From contig QCBG01000007.1 of assembly GCA_003279115.1 (NCBI GenBank), positions 1-64,000 of the forward strand: a stretch of 64,000 nucleotides of DNA, read 5' to 3'. Both the position numbers and the translations under genes were made by a program. Below, piece by piece: positions 20,238-28,760 of this stretch (position 1 is the stretch's first letter; each line of letters begins with the position of its first letter). Under the pieces are notes generated by a model. It had not been told where the DNA came from and did no database searches. It worked only from the letters and a program-made list of their open reading frames with translations. The DNA is from Prochlorococcus sp. AG-347-E03 (GTDB lineage: Bacteria; Cyanobacteriota; Cyanobacteriia; PCC-6307; Cyanobiaceae).

Positions 20238-20310
20238 GGGGGTGTAGCAATCTGGTGAATGCACCAAACTCATAATTTGGCTAAGGCGAGTTCGATCCTC
20301 GCCACCCCCA
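20238..20310 (+). tRNA. tRNA with CAU anticodon (elongator Met, possibly Ile2)
   Basis: A 73-base cloverleaf: acceptor GGGGGTG/CACCCCC with discriminator A, anticodon stem CCAAA/TTTGG with loop CTCATAA, variable CTAAG, and T arm GCGAG-TTCGATC-CTCGC. The fully paired first position and the A/T-rich anticodon stem rule out the initiator, which has a C1-A72 mismatch and three G-C pairs. CAU may be elongator Met or, if lysidine is added by TilS, Ile reading AUA. No CCA is encoded. The D arm is short. Confidence 0.9.
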
Positions 20311-20328
20311 TTATTCATTTGTTATTGA

Positions 20329-21597
20329 ATGAAAATAACTCTACTTTTATTTCTTTTATTTTTACCAGCCTTTTTCGCAGCGAGTGAACTCTCTTTTTTA
20401 TTAATAAGGCCAAGTAAAGTTTTAAGGTTAATAGAAGAAAAAAAGAAGGGAGCATTTGCAATTTTAAAAATTCAAAAACGCTTTAGATCTTCATTAATTG
20501 CTTCTCAATTTGGAGTGACAATTTCATTAATTGCAATTGGATGGCTAAGCAATAACCTGGCTAATGATTATTGGAAAAGAAATATTTTATCAAATAGATT
20601 TTATGATCTTCTACTATTTTTATTTGTTGTTTTAGTTGTTACTCTTGTTTCTGGACTAATTCCAAAAGCTTTAGTAATTAATAATCCAGAATCTGCTGCA
20701 TTAAAGTTAACTACAATATTCGATGCCGTAAGAAAAGCCATGAATCCTATTGTGAAAACAATAGAATTCTTTGCTAGCGCCTGTTTAGGCTTGTTTAATT
20801 TAAATAACAAATGGGATTCTTTAAACTCGGGTTTATCCGCTGGAGAATTAGAAACTCTCATAGAAACAGATAATGTAACAGGTTTAAAACCAGATGAGAA
20901 GAATATTCTTGAAGGAGTTTTTGCTTTAAAAGATACACAGGTTAAAGAAGTGATGATTCCAAGATCTGAAATGGTAACTTTGCCAAAAAATATAACCTTT
21001 TCAGAACTTATGAAACAAGTCGATAAAACTCGACATGCTCGCTTCTTTGTGATTGGTGAGTCTTTAGATGATGTATTAGGTGTATTAGATTTGCGTTATC
21101 TAGCTAAGCCAATATCAAAAGGTGAAATGGAAGCCGATACATTATTAGAGCCATTCCTTTTACCAGTAACAAAAATAATAGAAACATGTTCATTAGCAGA
21201 AATATTTCCAATAGTAAGAGACTACAATCCTTTCTTACTAGTAGTTGATGAACACGGTGGGACAGAGGGGCTCATAACTGCTGCTGATCTTAATGGCGAA
21301 ATAGTTGGAGAGGAAATGCTCAATAATAGAATTTATTCAGACATGAGGATGTTAGATAATTTCTCTAAAAAATGGTCAATAGCTGGAAAATCAGAAATTA
21401 TTGATATAAATAAGAAGTTAGGATGTTCCATTCCAGAGGGCGCAGATTATCATACTCTTGCTGGATTTCTGCTAGAAAAATTTCAAATGGTTCCAAAAAT
21501 TGGGGACGTTTTAGATTTTAATAACATTAAATTTGAAGTTATTTCTATGTCAGGTCCAAAAATTGATCGTGTTAAAATGATTCTTCCCAAAAGCTAA
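20329..21597 (+). CDS. CNNM/CorC-type membrane protein with CBS domains
   Basis: 422 residues: an N-terminal DUF21/CNNM membrane domain with about four helices (residues 1-150), two CBS domains (MIPRSEMVTLPKN marks the first, about 205-330) and a C-terminal CorC_HlyC domain (WSIAGKSEIIDINKKLG). Members bind adenine nucleotides and Mg and are linked to Mg or Co homeostasis; HlyC/haemolysin names are historical. It begins 18 bases after the tRNA gene. Confidence 0.9.
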   Translation: MKITLLLFLLFLPAFFAASELSFLLIRPSKVLRLIEEKKKGAFAILKIQKRFRSSLIASQFGVTISLIAIGWLSNNLANDYWKRNILSNRFYDLLLFLFVVLVVTLVSGLIPKALVINNPESAALKLTTIFDAVRKAMNPIVKTIEFFASACLGLFNLNNKWDSLNSGLSAGELETLIETDNVTGLKPDEKNILEGVFALKDTQVKEVMIPRSEMVTLPKNITFSELMKQVDKTRHARFFVIGESLDDVLGVLDLRYLAKPISKGEMEADTLLEPFLLPVTKIIETCSLAEIFPIVRDYNPFLLVVDEHGGTEGLITAADLNGEIVGEEMLNNRIYSDMRMLDNFSKKWSIAGKSEIIDINKKLGCSIPEGADYHTLAGFLLEKFQMVPKIGDVLDFNNIKFEVISMSGPKIDRVKMILPKS

Positions 21598-21647
21598 ATA
21601 GGGCTCACCATGGAGGATAATGATAATAAATACACGGATTTTAAATT

Positions 21648-22652
21648 ATGAAACCAACCTCATCACCGGTAAAGGTTGGAGTCATAGGTATAGGTAACAT
21701 GGGCTGGCATCATGCTCGAGTACTAAGTTTACTCAAAGATGCAAATCTCATTGGAGTAGCAGATCCAAATGAAGAGAGAGGTAAATTAGCTATTGAACAA
21801 TTTCAATGTGAATGGTTCAAAGACTATAAGGACTTAATTCCAAAAGTTGATGCAATTTGTATCGCTGTCCCGACACTGCTTCATCATAAGGTAGGAATAG
21901 ATTGTCTAAATGGAGGTACTAACGTTCTTATTGAAAAACCAATTGCAGCAAATGAGTTGGAGGCAAAATCCTTAATAGAGGCCGCTAATGCAAATAAATG
22001 TCTATTACAAGTTGGACATATTGAAAGATTTAATCCTGCTTTTAGAGAATTAAATAAAATAGTAAATAATGAAGAAATTGTTGTTTTAGAGGCAAGGAGG
22101 CATAGTCCTCATGCAGACAGAGCAAATGATGTATCTGTAGTAATGGATTTAATGATTCATGACATTGATCTTATTTTAGAGCTTGTAAACTCAAAAATAC
22201 AAAAATTAGCAGCTGTTGGAGGAAAGAATAGCGAAGGATTAATAGATTATGTTAATGCTACTTTAGTTTTTAAAAATAATGTTATTGCAAGCTTAACTGC
22301 CAGCAAAATGAGTCATAAAAAAATTAGAAATTTAAGTGCTCACTGCCAAAATAGCCTAGTAGAAACTGATTTCTTAAATCACTCTTTACAAATCCATAGA
22401 AAATCTCATGAATCATACACGGCAGAGCATGGAGAGTTAGTTTATAGAAATGATGGATATGTCGAAGAAGTTAGTACAACCTCCATTGAACCTCTTTATG
22501 CAGAGCTGGAGCACTTTCTTAAGTGTGTTCAGGGAAAAGAAATGCCTGAGGTAGATGGTGAGCAAGCCTCAAGAGCATTAAAAATTGCTGATTTTATAGA
22601 AAGTGCTGTAGATAATTCTGGAGATGCGATTTTACTCGAAAATCCCTTCTAA
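21648..22652 (+). CDS. Gfo/Idh/MocA-family NAD(P)-dependent oxidoreductase
   Basis: 334 residues. A Rossmann N-terminus (VGVIGIGNMGWHHARV), the family EKPIA motif in VLIEKPIAANE, and a C-terminal alpha/beta domain (HSPHADRANDVSVVMDLMIHD is rich in the residues expected of the substrate face, quoted only in part). Many such enzymes oxidise sugars or nucleotide sugars; the substrate is unknown. Its ATG overlaps the stop of a 13-codon mini-ORF at 21610 by four bases. Confidence 0.85.
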   Translation: MKPTSSPVKVGVIGIGNMGWHHARVLSLLKDANLIGVADPNEERGKLAIEQFQCEWFKDYKDLIPKVDAICIAVPTLLHHKVGIDCLNGGTNVLIEKPIAANELEAKSLIEAANANKCLLQVGHIERFNPAFRELNKIVNNEEIVVLEARRHSPHADRANDVSVVMDLMIHDIDLILELVNSKIQKLAAVGGKNSEGLIDYVNATLVFKNNVIASLTASKMSHKKIRNLSAHCQNSLVETDFLNHSLQIHRKSHESYTAEHGELVYRNDGYVEEVSTTSIEPLYAELEHFLKCVQGKEMPEVDGEQASRALKIADFIESAVDNSGDAILLENPF

Positions 22653-22678
22653 TACTAACAATCTAAACTAAAAGAATT

Positions 22679-22819
22679 TTATTTAAATCCAACTGCAGCT
22701 TGCCAAACAAATACCAATAAAAAGAAAAATAAAGGAATAAGTGGAAGAACATCAACAGTTGGAGCAAAGGCCTTGTAAGCCTCGGGCAATTCAGCGAATG
22801 TATTAAATAGAATGAGCAC
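22679..22819 (-). CDS. psbK: Photosystem II protein PsbK
   Basis: A short gene of 46 codons read from a GTG at 22819. The mature core is [11 protein letters not shown], then [11 protein letters not shown], one membrane helix and the ending [10 protein letters not shown], which is the PsbK signature. PsbK is a low-molecular-weight PSII subunit that stabilises CP43 and plastoquinone binding and is made with a leader peptide. GTG is the only standard start in frame before the upstream stop. It follows tgt, 33 bases from the tgt start, on the same strand. Confidence 0.95.
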
Positions 22820-22852
22820 CTTTTTAATAATTTAGTTAATTATGATAAGACG

Positions 22853-23971
22853 TTACCACGTATGGTGAGCAATAGAGGATGTTTTCCAAGGAGCGAAATC
22901 ATTTGTAAAACAATTATCTCTAATTGCAGTAGAAATTGCATTGGTAAATCTTATTAAGTGAGCAATATTATGCAAACTTATGAGGGTTAAGCCTAATATT
23001 TCGTCATTTCTAATTAGATGATGCAAATATGCTCGAGAATAGGATTTACAGGTCTCGCATTTACAAGTTTTGTCAATAGGAGAAAAGTCATTTTTAAATC
23101 GAGCATTTCGCAAATTCAATCTTTCATCATTAAAAAATGCAGTCCCATGTCTTCCTAGTCTTGTAGGTAAAACACAGTCAAATATATCGAATCCATTAGC
23201 AACAGCTAAAGAAATTTCTCTTAAAGAGCCAATTCCCATTAAATATCTTGGTTTATTTTTTGGTAAGAATTTCGGGACGTAATTAATTACACTATGTATT
23301 TCTTCGACTGCCTCTCCAACACTTACACCTCCCACTGCTATGCCAGGCAGATCAAAAGAACTTATATATTTTGCACTATGTTCTCTCAATCTCGGATACT
23401 TACCACCTTGAACTATGCCGAATAATGCTTGATTAGATTTTTGATGAGTCTCAACACATTTTTGCAACCATGAATGGGTTCTTTGTAAAGAGTCCTCAAT
23501 ATCATTTTCGTTAGCTGTATGCGGAGGACAATGATCAAAAGCCATCGCAACATCCGATCCAAGATCCATTTGAATCTGTATTACTTTTTCAGGTGATAAA
23601 AATACATGACTACCATCTCTTGGATTTTGAAATTCCACACCTTTATCAGAAATTTTATTTAATTTGGCCAAACTAAAAACTTGATATCCCCCTGAATCAG
23701 TAAGAATAGGCTTTGGCCAATTCATGAACTTATGTATTCCGCCAGATTCTTTAACTAGTTTTTCTCCCGGTTGTAAATGAAGATGAAAGGTATTTGAGAG
23801 AATCATTTCTGACCCTGTAGAGTTTAACTGTTTAGATGAAATCCCTTTAACCGTTGCCAGAGTACCTACAGGCATAAATTTTGGTGTATTTACCTGACCA
23901 TTTGGTGTATGAAAAATACCAGTTCTTGCCCTTGTCTTATTGCAATTAGATGTAATTTCAAATTCAAACAC
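22853..23971 (-). CDS. tgt: Queuine tRNA-ribosyltransferase
   Basis: 372 residues of bacterial Tgt: catalytic aspartate regions [10 protein letters not shown] and [13 protein letters not shown], substrate loop GGVSVGE, and the zinc site [16 protein letters not shown]. It exchanges guanine-34 for preQ1 in tRNAs for Asp, Asn, His and Tyr. Length is normal. psbK lies directly downstream in the same orientation, an arrangement common in picocyanobacteria. Confidence 0.97.
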   Translation of the reverse strand: MFEFEITSNCNKTRARTGIFHTPNGQVNTPKFMPVGTLATVKGISSKQLNSTGSEMILSNTFHLHLQPGEKLVKESGGIHKFMNWPKPILTDSGGYQVFSLAKLNKISDKGVEFQNPRDGSHVFLSPEKVIQIQMDLGSDVAMAFDHCPPHTANENDIEDSLQRTHSWLQKCVETHQKSNQALFGIVQGGKYPRLREHSAKYISSFDLPGIAVGGVSVGEAVEEIHSVINYVPKFLPKNKPRYLMGIGSLREISLAVANGFDIFDCVLPTRLGRHGTAFFNDERLNLRNARFKNDFSPIDKTCKCETCKSYSRAYLHHLIRNDEILGLTLISLHNIAHLIRFTNAISTAIRDNCFTNDFAPWKTSSIAHHTW

Positions 23972-24069
23972 GATAATTTATAAAATTTTTTGATCCTTTT
24001 TAATTAATCTACCCTATTATTTAATAATGAATATAATTTTATCTCATCAAAAAATATTTAATAAAAAAT

Positions 24070-24810
24070 TTGGCAGGATCTTGGATTTTCTATACGACAT
24101 TTCCAAAGTTACCTTTAATTAATCCCGAATTTAAAAATATTGCACAATTTGCGCCGCCTTTAGGATTTTTGCTTGGAACAATACAGAGTTATATTTTTGT
24201 TTTTTTAAGAACAAACTCTTGGTCAATTTATGCATCTACATTAATTTGTTTGGCTTCAGGATATTTAATTACTGGTGGTTTACACATTGATGGTTTAATG
24301 GATACTTTCGATGGTATTTTTGCGGGTAAAAAGAAACGCTTAAAAGCCATGAAAGACAGTAAAGTTGGATCCTTTGGCGTTCAATCTTTAGTTTTTATAA
24401 CTTTAATTCAGATTGCTTGCATACTCAAAATTCAAAACCAAATAATTATTGTTTTACCAATATGCTTATTTTGGGGAAGATTTTCAAATTTATTTTTTAT
24501 AGAAAACTTTAAATATATGAGTTATAAGAAAAAATCTATTAGTCATAAAAAGTTTTGGAATGGATTTAAAAAAGAATCTTTAATTTCCATAATTTTTCTT
24601 TTAATTTTCATTGCATACCAAATATTTTCAATTACATCACTAGCAATATTAATTAATTTTTTATTTCTTATTTTGATTGGTATTTTTTTCAGTTATTTTA
24701 TTCCAAACATTATAGGAAATAAAATTGGAGGCTTTAATGGAGATGCTTGCGGTGCAAGCGTTGTACTAGTAGAAACTGCAATGTTATTTATGCATGCAAT
24801 TCTTTTATAG
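24070..24810 (+). CDS. cobS: Adenosylcobinamide-GDP ribazoletransferase (cobalamin synthase)
   Basis: 246 residues, polytopic with about six helices. The acidic active-site region is GGLHIDGLMDTFDG, followed by KDSKVGSFGV, and NGDACGASVVLVETA near the C-terminus. CobS joins ribazole phosphate to adenosylcobinamide-GDP at the membrane in (pseudo)cobalamin synthesis. The earliest standard start is a TTG at 24070 and there is no upstream ATG before the in-frame stop at 24034, so the true start is uncertain. Its end overlaps the convergent kinase gene by 23 bases. Confidence 0.93.
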   Translation: MAGSWIFYTTFPKLPLINPEFKNIAQFAPPLGFLLGTIQSYIFVFLRTNSWSIYASTLICLASGYLITGGLHIDGLMDTFDGIFAGKKKRLKAMKDSKVGSFGVQSLVFITLIQIACILKIQNQIIIVLPICLFWGRFSNLFFIENFKYMSYKKKSISHKKFWNGFKKESLISIIFLLIFIAYQIFSITSLAILINFLFLILIGIFFSYFIPNIIGNKIGGFNGDACGASVVLVETAMLFMHAILL

Positions 24811-25924
24811 GAAGTTCTAAATAGAAAATATTTTTCTTCTTATGATTTTTCAATTCCTCAGTATTGTCAATCGAGTAATTTTCCAGTAATCTCAACTCTC
24901 CTCCAATTTGTTTTGCTAATTTCCTCGCCAAAAAAAGTCCTACACCAGTGCCGTCCTTCTTCTTGGCGGCTGATCCTCTAAAGCCCTTTTGAAAAATTTT
25001 CTCATTTTCTTTTTTGGTTATTTTTTTACCATCATCAAATATACACAGACCTTTTTTCGTAATGGTGATTCCAATCTCAGCATCTTTTTGGGCATATTTA
25101 AAAGCATTTTCCAATAAATTGGCCACAATTTCAGCAATCACAGCATACTTTGCTTTTAATGGCGACAAGGTCCAATCTGGCCAAAAAGAGGGTTCATTCC
25201 AATCTCTATTCTCTAAGTTCGCATTTGCTTTACCCCTTTCTAAAATTGGCCGCAATAAACTCTGAACAGTTATTACCTTTTTAATATCTAAATTTGGTGG
25301 TAATAATAATCTTTCTTCTCCAATTTCTAGAGGAAGTTGAATAGTTGAATTTAATTGCGCAAAAGAGTCCATATATTGATTAATTTGTTTTTGCTCTATT
25401 ATCATTCGTTGCACTATTTCAATAGAGTCATCATCTGAGCCAAGTCTTTTTATTAATAATTTTGCATATGTCCTAATAGCAGCTAATGGATTTCTCAATT
25501 GATGGATGATGACATTAACCTGATTTTTTAAATAATTGATTTCTTCACTTTTATTTTGACGTTCTAATTCGATAGAAACACATTTAGCTAAAGATAATGA
25601 AAGTGCTTTTAACCTAGAATCAAGAGACACTGGCCAATTCCCTGCTTTCAAATCAGTTTCTACTCTAAGTACACCAAGGAGAATGTCGTTTTCTTGAAGC
25701 GGGTACCACCTTCTATTAGGAGAGGAAACTTTCAGTGAAGGATCATCTTCTATTGATAAGAGAAGTTTATCAATTTGTGGCCATTGACCAATCATTTCAA
25801 AAGATGCTTTAGTTCCTTGCTTAGCTGAAGCAAGATACATAACCAAATGAGTCACTCCCATTGAGCAACCAAAACTCTCAAGCTGTTTTGTTATTAATTC
25901 TTCAAATTTTTTTGAGAGATTCAT
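24788..25924 (-). CDS. Sensor histidine kinase, Hik2/chloroplast sensor kinase-like
   Basis: 378 residues without membrane segments: an N-terminal GAF-like sensor region (1-120), a dimerisation H-box IIHQLRNPLAAIRTYAK with His141, N-box ANLLENAFKYA and G-boxes including GTGVGLFLARKLA. The H-box wording and the soluble GAF layout match the Hik2/CSK lineage, which links plastoquinone redox state to photosystem gene expression. In that lineage a conserved N-terminal cysteine is reported to hold an Fe-S cluster; Cys20 in SFGCSMGV is in the right area. The Hik2 label is inference from motif memory. Confidence 0.8.
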   Translation of the reverse strand: MNLSKKFEELITKQLESFGCSMGVTHLVMYLASAKQGTKASFEMIGQWPQIDKLLLSIEDDPSLKVSSPNRRWYPLQENDILLGVLRVETDLKAGNWPVSLDSRLKALSLSLAKCVSIELERQNKSEEINYLKNQVNVIIHQLRNPLAAIRTYAKLLIKRLGSDDDSIEIVQRMIIEQKQINQYMDSFAQLNSTIQLPLEIGEERLLLPPNLDIKKVITVQSLLRPILERGKANANLENRDWNEPSFWPDWTLSPLKAKYAVIAEIVANLLENAFKYAQKDAEIGITITKKGLCIFDDGKKITKKENEKIFQKGFRGSAAKKKDGTGVGLFLARKLAKQIGGELRLLENYSIDNTEELKNHKKKNIFYLELPIKELHA

Positions 25925-25980
25925 AATTTAATAAATTTTCTGAGAAATTTTTTAAAAAATTTGAAAAGGGCTTGTAAAAT

Positions 25981-26164
25981 ATGAAAAAAGTATTAAGATA
26001 TATAAAGAGGCCTGACTTTAGCCAGCCTTAAATATGAACGTTTGATCATATTTTAATCTACATCAGGGGTTGATGGGTCCTCTATGTAATTTAAGTGAAT
26101 TCAAAATCATAGATATAAGATTAGTAAAAATAAATAAGACTAATCTCATTAATAATTTCAGGAG
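25981..26164 (+). promoter_or_regulatory. Putative structured RNA leader of the DUF3155 gene
   Basis: The 249-base gap before the DUF3155 gene contains complementary segments that could fold into a junction RNA. A long-range stem pairs 26001-26010 with 26079-26088 (one mismatch, one G-U). Inside are hairpins 26012-26016/26021-26025, 26030-26037/26046-26053 (8 bp) and 26061-26065/26071-26075. A further 8-bp hairpin pairs 26118-26125 with 26139-26146, just before the AGGAG at about 26160. A 16-codon mini-ORF (25981-26031) overlaps the first arms. The 26005-26085 part is more GC-rich than its surroundings. It could be a cis-regulator or a small RNA; no known family was recognised. Confidence 0.5.
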
Positions 26165-26173
26165 TACCAATCA

Positions 26174-26542
26174 ATGTCAAAAAAAAGAAAAAGAATCAGC
26201 AGAAGAAGATTGGCTGGCCAAAGAGTAATGGCACATGTACCTATTTATCATATCGAAACTGGCAAACATAAGCCAGTTACTGCAGCGAGGAGATTTATAG
26301 CTGAAAATAGTCTCTCTGCTCCCTCAGTTTTCAATGTTCGCAGAAATGAACATACTACCGATAGGTTTTTTTGGGGTGAAAAAGGGTTATTTAGCGCGCA
26401 ATATGCTGAAGAAAATCATTTTTTATTTCCTTCACTAAAAGTCGTAGTTGAAGGAATTGGTGAAGAAAAAATTTTTGAAGGTCTAGAACTTACTGCAGAT
26501 GATTGGGAAGAGATTGAAGAATACGAATATGCTTTCGTTTAA
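26174..26542 (+). CDS. DUF3155 domain protein
   Basis: 122 residues. The N-terminus is very basic (KKRKRISRRRLAGQRVM), the middle contains ARRFIAENSL and TDRFFWGEKGLFSAQYAEE, and the C-terminus is acidic. The family is confined to cyanobacteria and has no known function. The arginine-rich start suggests nucleic-acid contact, which is inference. A good AGGAG ribosome site lies 9 bases upstream of the ATG, unusual here where most genes lack one. It ends overlapping the convergent esterase gene by 4 bases. Confidence 0.85.
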   Translation: MSKKRKRISRRRLAGQRVMAHVPIYHIETGKHKPVTAARRFIAENSLSAPSVFNVRRNEHTTDRFFWGEKGLFSAQYAEENHFLFPSLKVVVEGIGEEKIFEGLELTADDWEEIEEYEYAFV

Positions 26543-27156
26543 AAAATTTTGCTTACATTTGAACTTAAAAAATTAATTAAATTTGAATCAATTTGATGAA
26601 ATCCATCGAACTCTAATAATTCGCAAAATTTAGAAGACTTCCTTTTAACTTTTTCATAAATAGTCCTAGAAGCTTCTATAGGAACCACATCATCGAATAA
26701 GCCATGACTTACTATCAATGGTGGGCATTTTTCTCCTGGAAGCCAGGTGGGGTGAGGATAACCACTACAAGCAACAATTAATCCCAGATTCAATTTAAAT
26801 CCTACATCAATAGCCATTGCCGCCCCCTGAGAGAAACCCAACAAAATTGTTTTTCTGAGTGGAATATGATTAGTATCAAATTTTTTTAAAGTAACTAAAA
26901 GTTTATTTACTTCAATCTCAGCGGCACTCCAGTCATGTGGATATAGTCCATACCACTGTCTTCCTTGACCACTTGGATGTAATCCAGGAGCTCTCAAAGA
27001 AATTACCTCGTAATCAAAATTTATTCTATCTGTAATCTCCTTCCCAAGCGATAGAAGATCATCTGCATCTGCTCCCCAACCATGTATCAAAATAATTCTA
27101 TGAGTTGCAGTTTGAGAGGTTATCGAGACAAATTCATGATTGATATCGTATTTCAT
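26539..27156 (-). CDS. Carboxylesterase/phospholipase-like alpha/beta hydrolase
   Basis: 205 residues of the YpfH/acyl-protein thioesterase type. The start is IILIHGWGADADD, the nucleophile elbow is GFSQGAAM, the aspartate is in GLFDDVVP and the histidine in DGFHQID, giving a complete Ser-Asp-His triad. It probably hydrolyses short acyl esters in the cytosol; the natural substrate is unknown. Convergent with the DUF3155 gene and divergent from purH (33 bases). Confidence 0.85.
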   Translation of the reverse strand: MKYDINHEFVSITSQTATHRIILIHGWGADADDLLSLGKEITDRINFDYEVISLRAPGLHPSGQGRQWYGLYPHDWSAAEIEVNKLLVTLKKFDTNHIPLRKTILLGFSQGAAMAIDVGFKLNLGLIVACSGYPHPTWLPGEKCPPLIVSHGLFDDVVPIEASRTIYEKVKRKSSKFCELLEFDGFHQIDSNLINFLSSNVSKIF

Positions 27157-27189
27157 GTTTATATTCTTAAGTAAGTAAACTTTCCCATA

Positions 27190-28743
27190 ATGTCACCATT
27201 AGCTTTAGTAAGTGTTTCTGATAAAAAAAATATAATCCCATTTTGCAAAGAATTGGTAAAAAAATTTGATTATAAAATTCTATCAAGTGGAGGCACTGCA
27301 AAACATCTAAAAGAGGCAAATATTCCAGTAATTAAAGTTGCAGATTTTACTAATTCTCCAGAAATCCTTGGAGGTAGAGTTAAAACTTTACATCCAAAAA
27401 TACACGGAGGAATATTAGCTAAGAGAACTGATGAAGAACATAAAAAAGACATAGAAGCTAACGATCTTGAATTAATTGATTTGGTAGTTGTCAATTTATA
27501 TCCATTCAAGAAAACTGTTGAACAAGGATGTAAATGGGAGGAAGCTATTGAAAATATCGATATTGGAGGGCCATCAATGATTCGTTCAGCTGCAAAAAAT
27601 CATAAAGACGTTTCAGTTTTAGTAAATCCTAGTCAATATAAAGAATTTCTCGAAGAAAGAAATAAAGGGGGATTAAATGAATCATATAAAGCAAAATTAG
27701 CCTTTGAAGCTTTTCAACATACAGCTGATTATGATAGTGCAATATCTAATTGGATCAGAAAAGAAAGAGGTTTACAGGCTTCCAAATATATTGAATCTTA
27801 TCCTCTAATCAAAACCTTAAGATATGGGGAGAATCCTCATCAAAAGGCTTTTTGGTATGGTTTAAATAATATTGGATGGAACTCAGCTGAACAACTACAA
27901 GGCAAAGAGCTTAGTTATAACAATTTATTAGATCTTGAATCTGCGCTTTCAACAGTTTTAGAATTTGGCTATGAGGAAAAAGATATTCTTAAAACAAACA
28001 AATATGCTTCTGTAATTTTAAAACACAATAATCCTTGTGGTGCCTCTATAAGTAATTCCGCATCTCAAGCATTTTTAAATGCTCTTGAATGTGATTCAGT
28101 TAGTGCGTTTGGAGGAATAGTTGCTTTTAATTCAATTGTTGATACTGAAACCGCAATTAATCTCAAAGATATTTTCATAGAATGTGTAGTGGCTCCATCG
28201 TTTGAGGAAGAAGCTTTAGAAATTCTAAAAATCAAAAAGAATTTAAGAATTTTAAAATTATCAAAAGATAAACTTCCAAATAAAAACGAAACCTCTACTA
28301 AATCAATAATGGGAGGATTATTAGTTCAAGACACTGACGATAGTGAAGATAAAACTGAAAGTTGGATTTCAGTTACTAAAAAAACTCCAAATAGTCAAAT
28401 GAATTTAGATCTAAATTTTGCATGGAAAATTTGTAAACATGTAAAATCAAATGCAATTGTTATTGCAAAAAACCAAAAAACTATTGGTATTGGAGCTGGA
28501 CAAATGAATAGAGTCGGAGCAGCAAAAATTGCATTAAAAGCAGCTAAAGGGATGAGTTCTGAGGCAGTTTTAGCTAGTGATGGCTTTTTCCCATTTGCAG
28601 ATACTGTAGAAATTGCGAATGATTATGGAATAAAAGCTATAATCCAACCGGGGGGGAGTTTAAGAGACCAAGAAAGTATTGATATGTGCAATTCAAAAGG
28701 AATATCAATGATATTTACCCAAAAAAGACATTTTTTACATTGA
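27190..28743 (+). CDS. purH: Bifunctional AICAR transformylase/IMP cyclohydrolase
   Basis: 517 residues: an N-terminal IMP cyclohydrolase (MGS-like) domain with LSSGGTAKHL, and a C-terminal AICAR transformylase domain with KHNNPCGAS and the final QPGGSLRDQE. It completes the last two steps of de novo purine synthesis. The QPGGS codons include a run of seven G bases (28650-28656). The stop is one base from the stop of the convergent doxX gene. Confidence 0.98.
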   Translation: MSPLALVSVSDKKNIIPFCKELVKKFDYKILSSGGTAKHLKEANIPVIKVADFTNSPEILGGRVKTLHPKIHGGILAKRTDEEHKKDIEANDLELIDLVVVNLYPFKKTVEQGCKWEEAIENIDIGGPSMIRSAAKNHKDVSVLVNPSQYKEFLEERNKGGLNESYKAKLAFEAFQHTADYDSAISNWIRKERGLQASKYIESYPLIKTLRYGENPHQKAFWYGLNNIGWNSAEQLQGKELSYNNLLDLESALSTVLEFGYEEKDILKTNKYASVILKHNNPCGASISNSASQAFLNALECDSVSAFGGIVAFNSIVDTETAINLKDIFIECVVAPSFEEEALEILKIKKNLRILKLSKDKLPNKNETSTKSIMGGLLVQDTDDSEDKTESWISVTKKTPNSQMNLDLNFAWKICKHVKSNAIVIAKNQKTIGIGAGQMNRVGAAKIALKAAKGMSSEAVLASDGFFPFADTVEIANDYGIKAIIQPGGSLRDQESIDMCNSKGISMIFTQKRHFLH

Positions 28744-28760
28744 TTTAGGATGATTTAGGA
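28741..28760. repeat. Perfect 10-bp tandem duplication at the purH/doxX junction
   Basis: TGATTTAGGA occurs twice in immediate succession. The first copy supplies the TGA stop of purH on the plus strand; both copies on the minus strand lie at the end of doxX and encode its last residues and stop. Ten bases is not a multiple of three, so the duplication has changed the doxX C-terminus relative to a single-copy ancestor or vice versa. Confidence 0.85.

Noticed and set aside
28650..28656. Run of seven G bases in purH as a possible slippage site
   Set aside because: It encodes the invariant QPGGS motif, so the run is explained by protein constraint.
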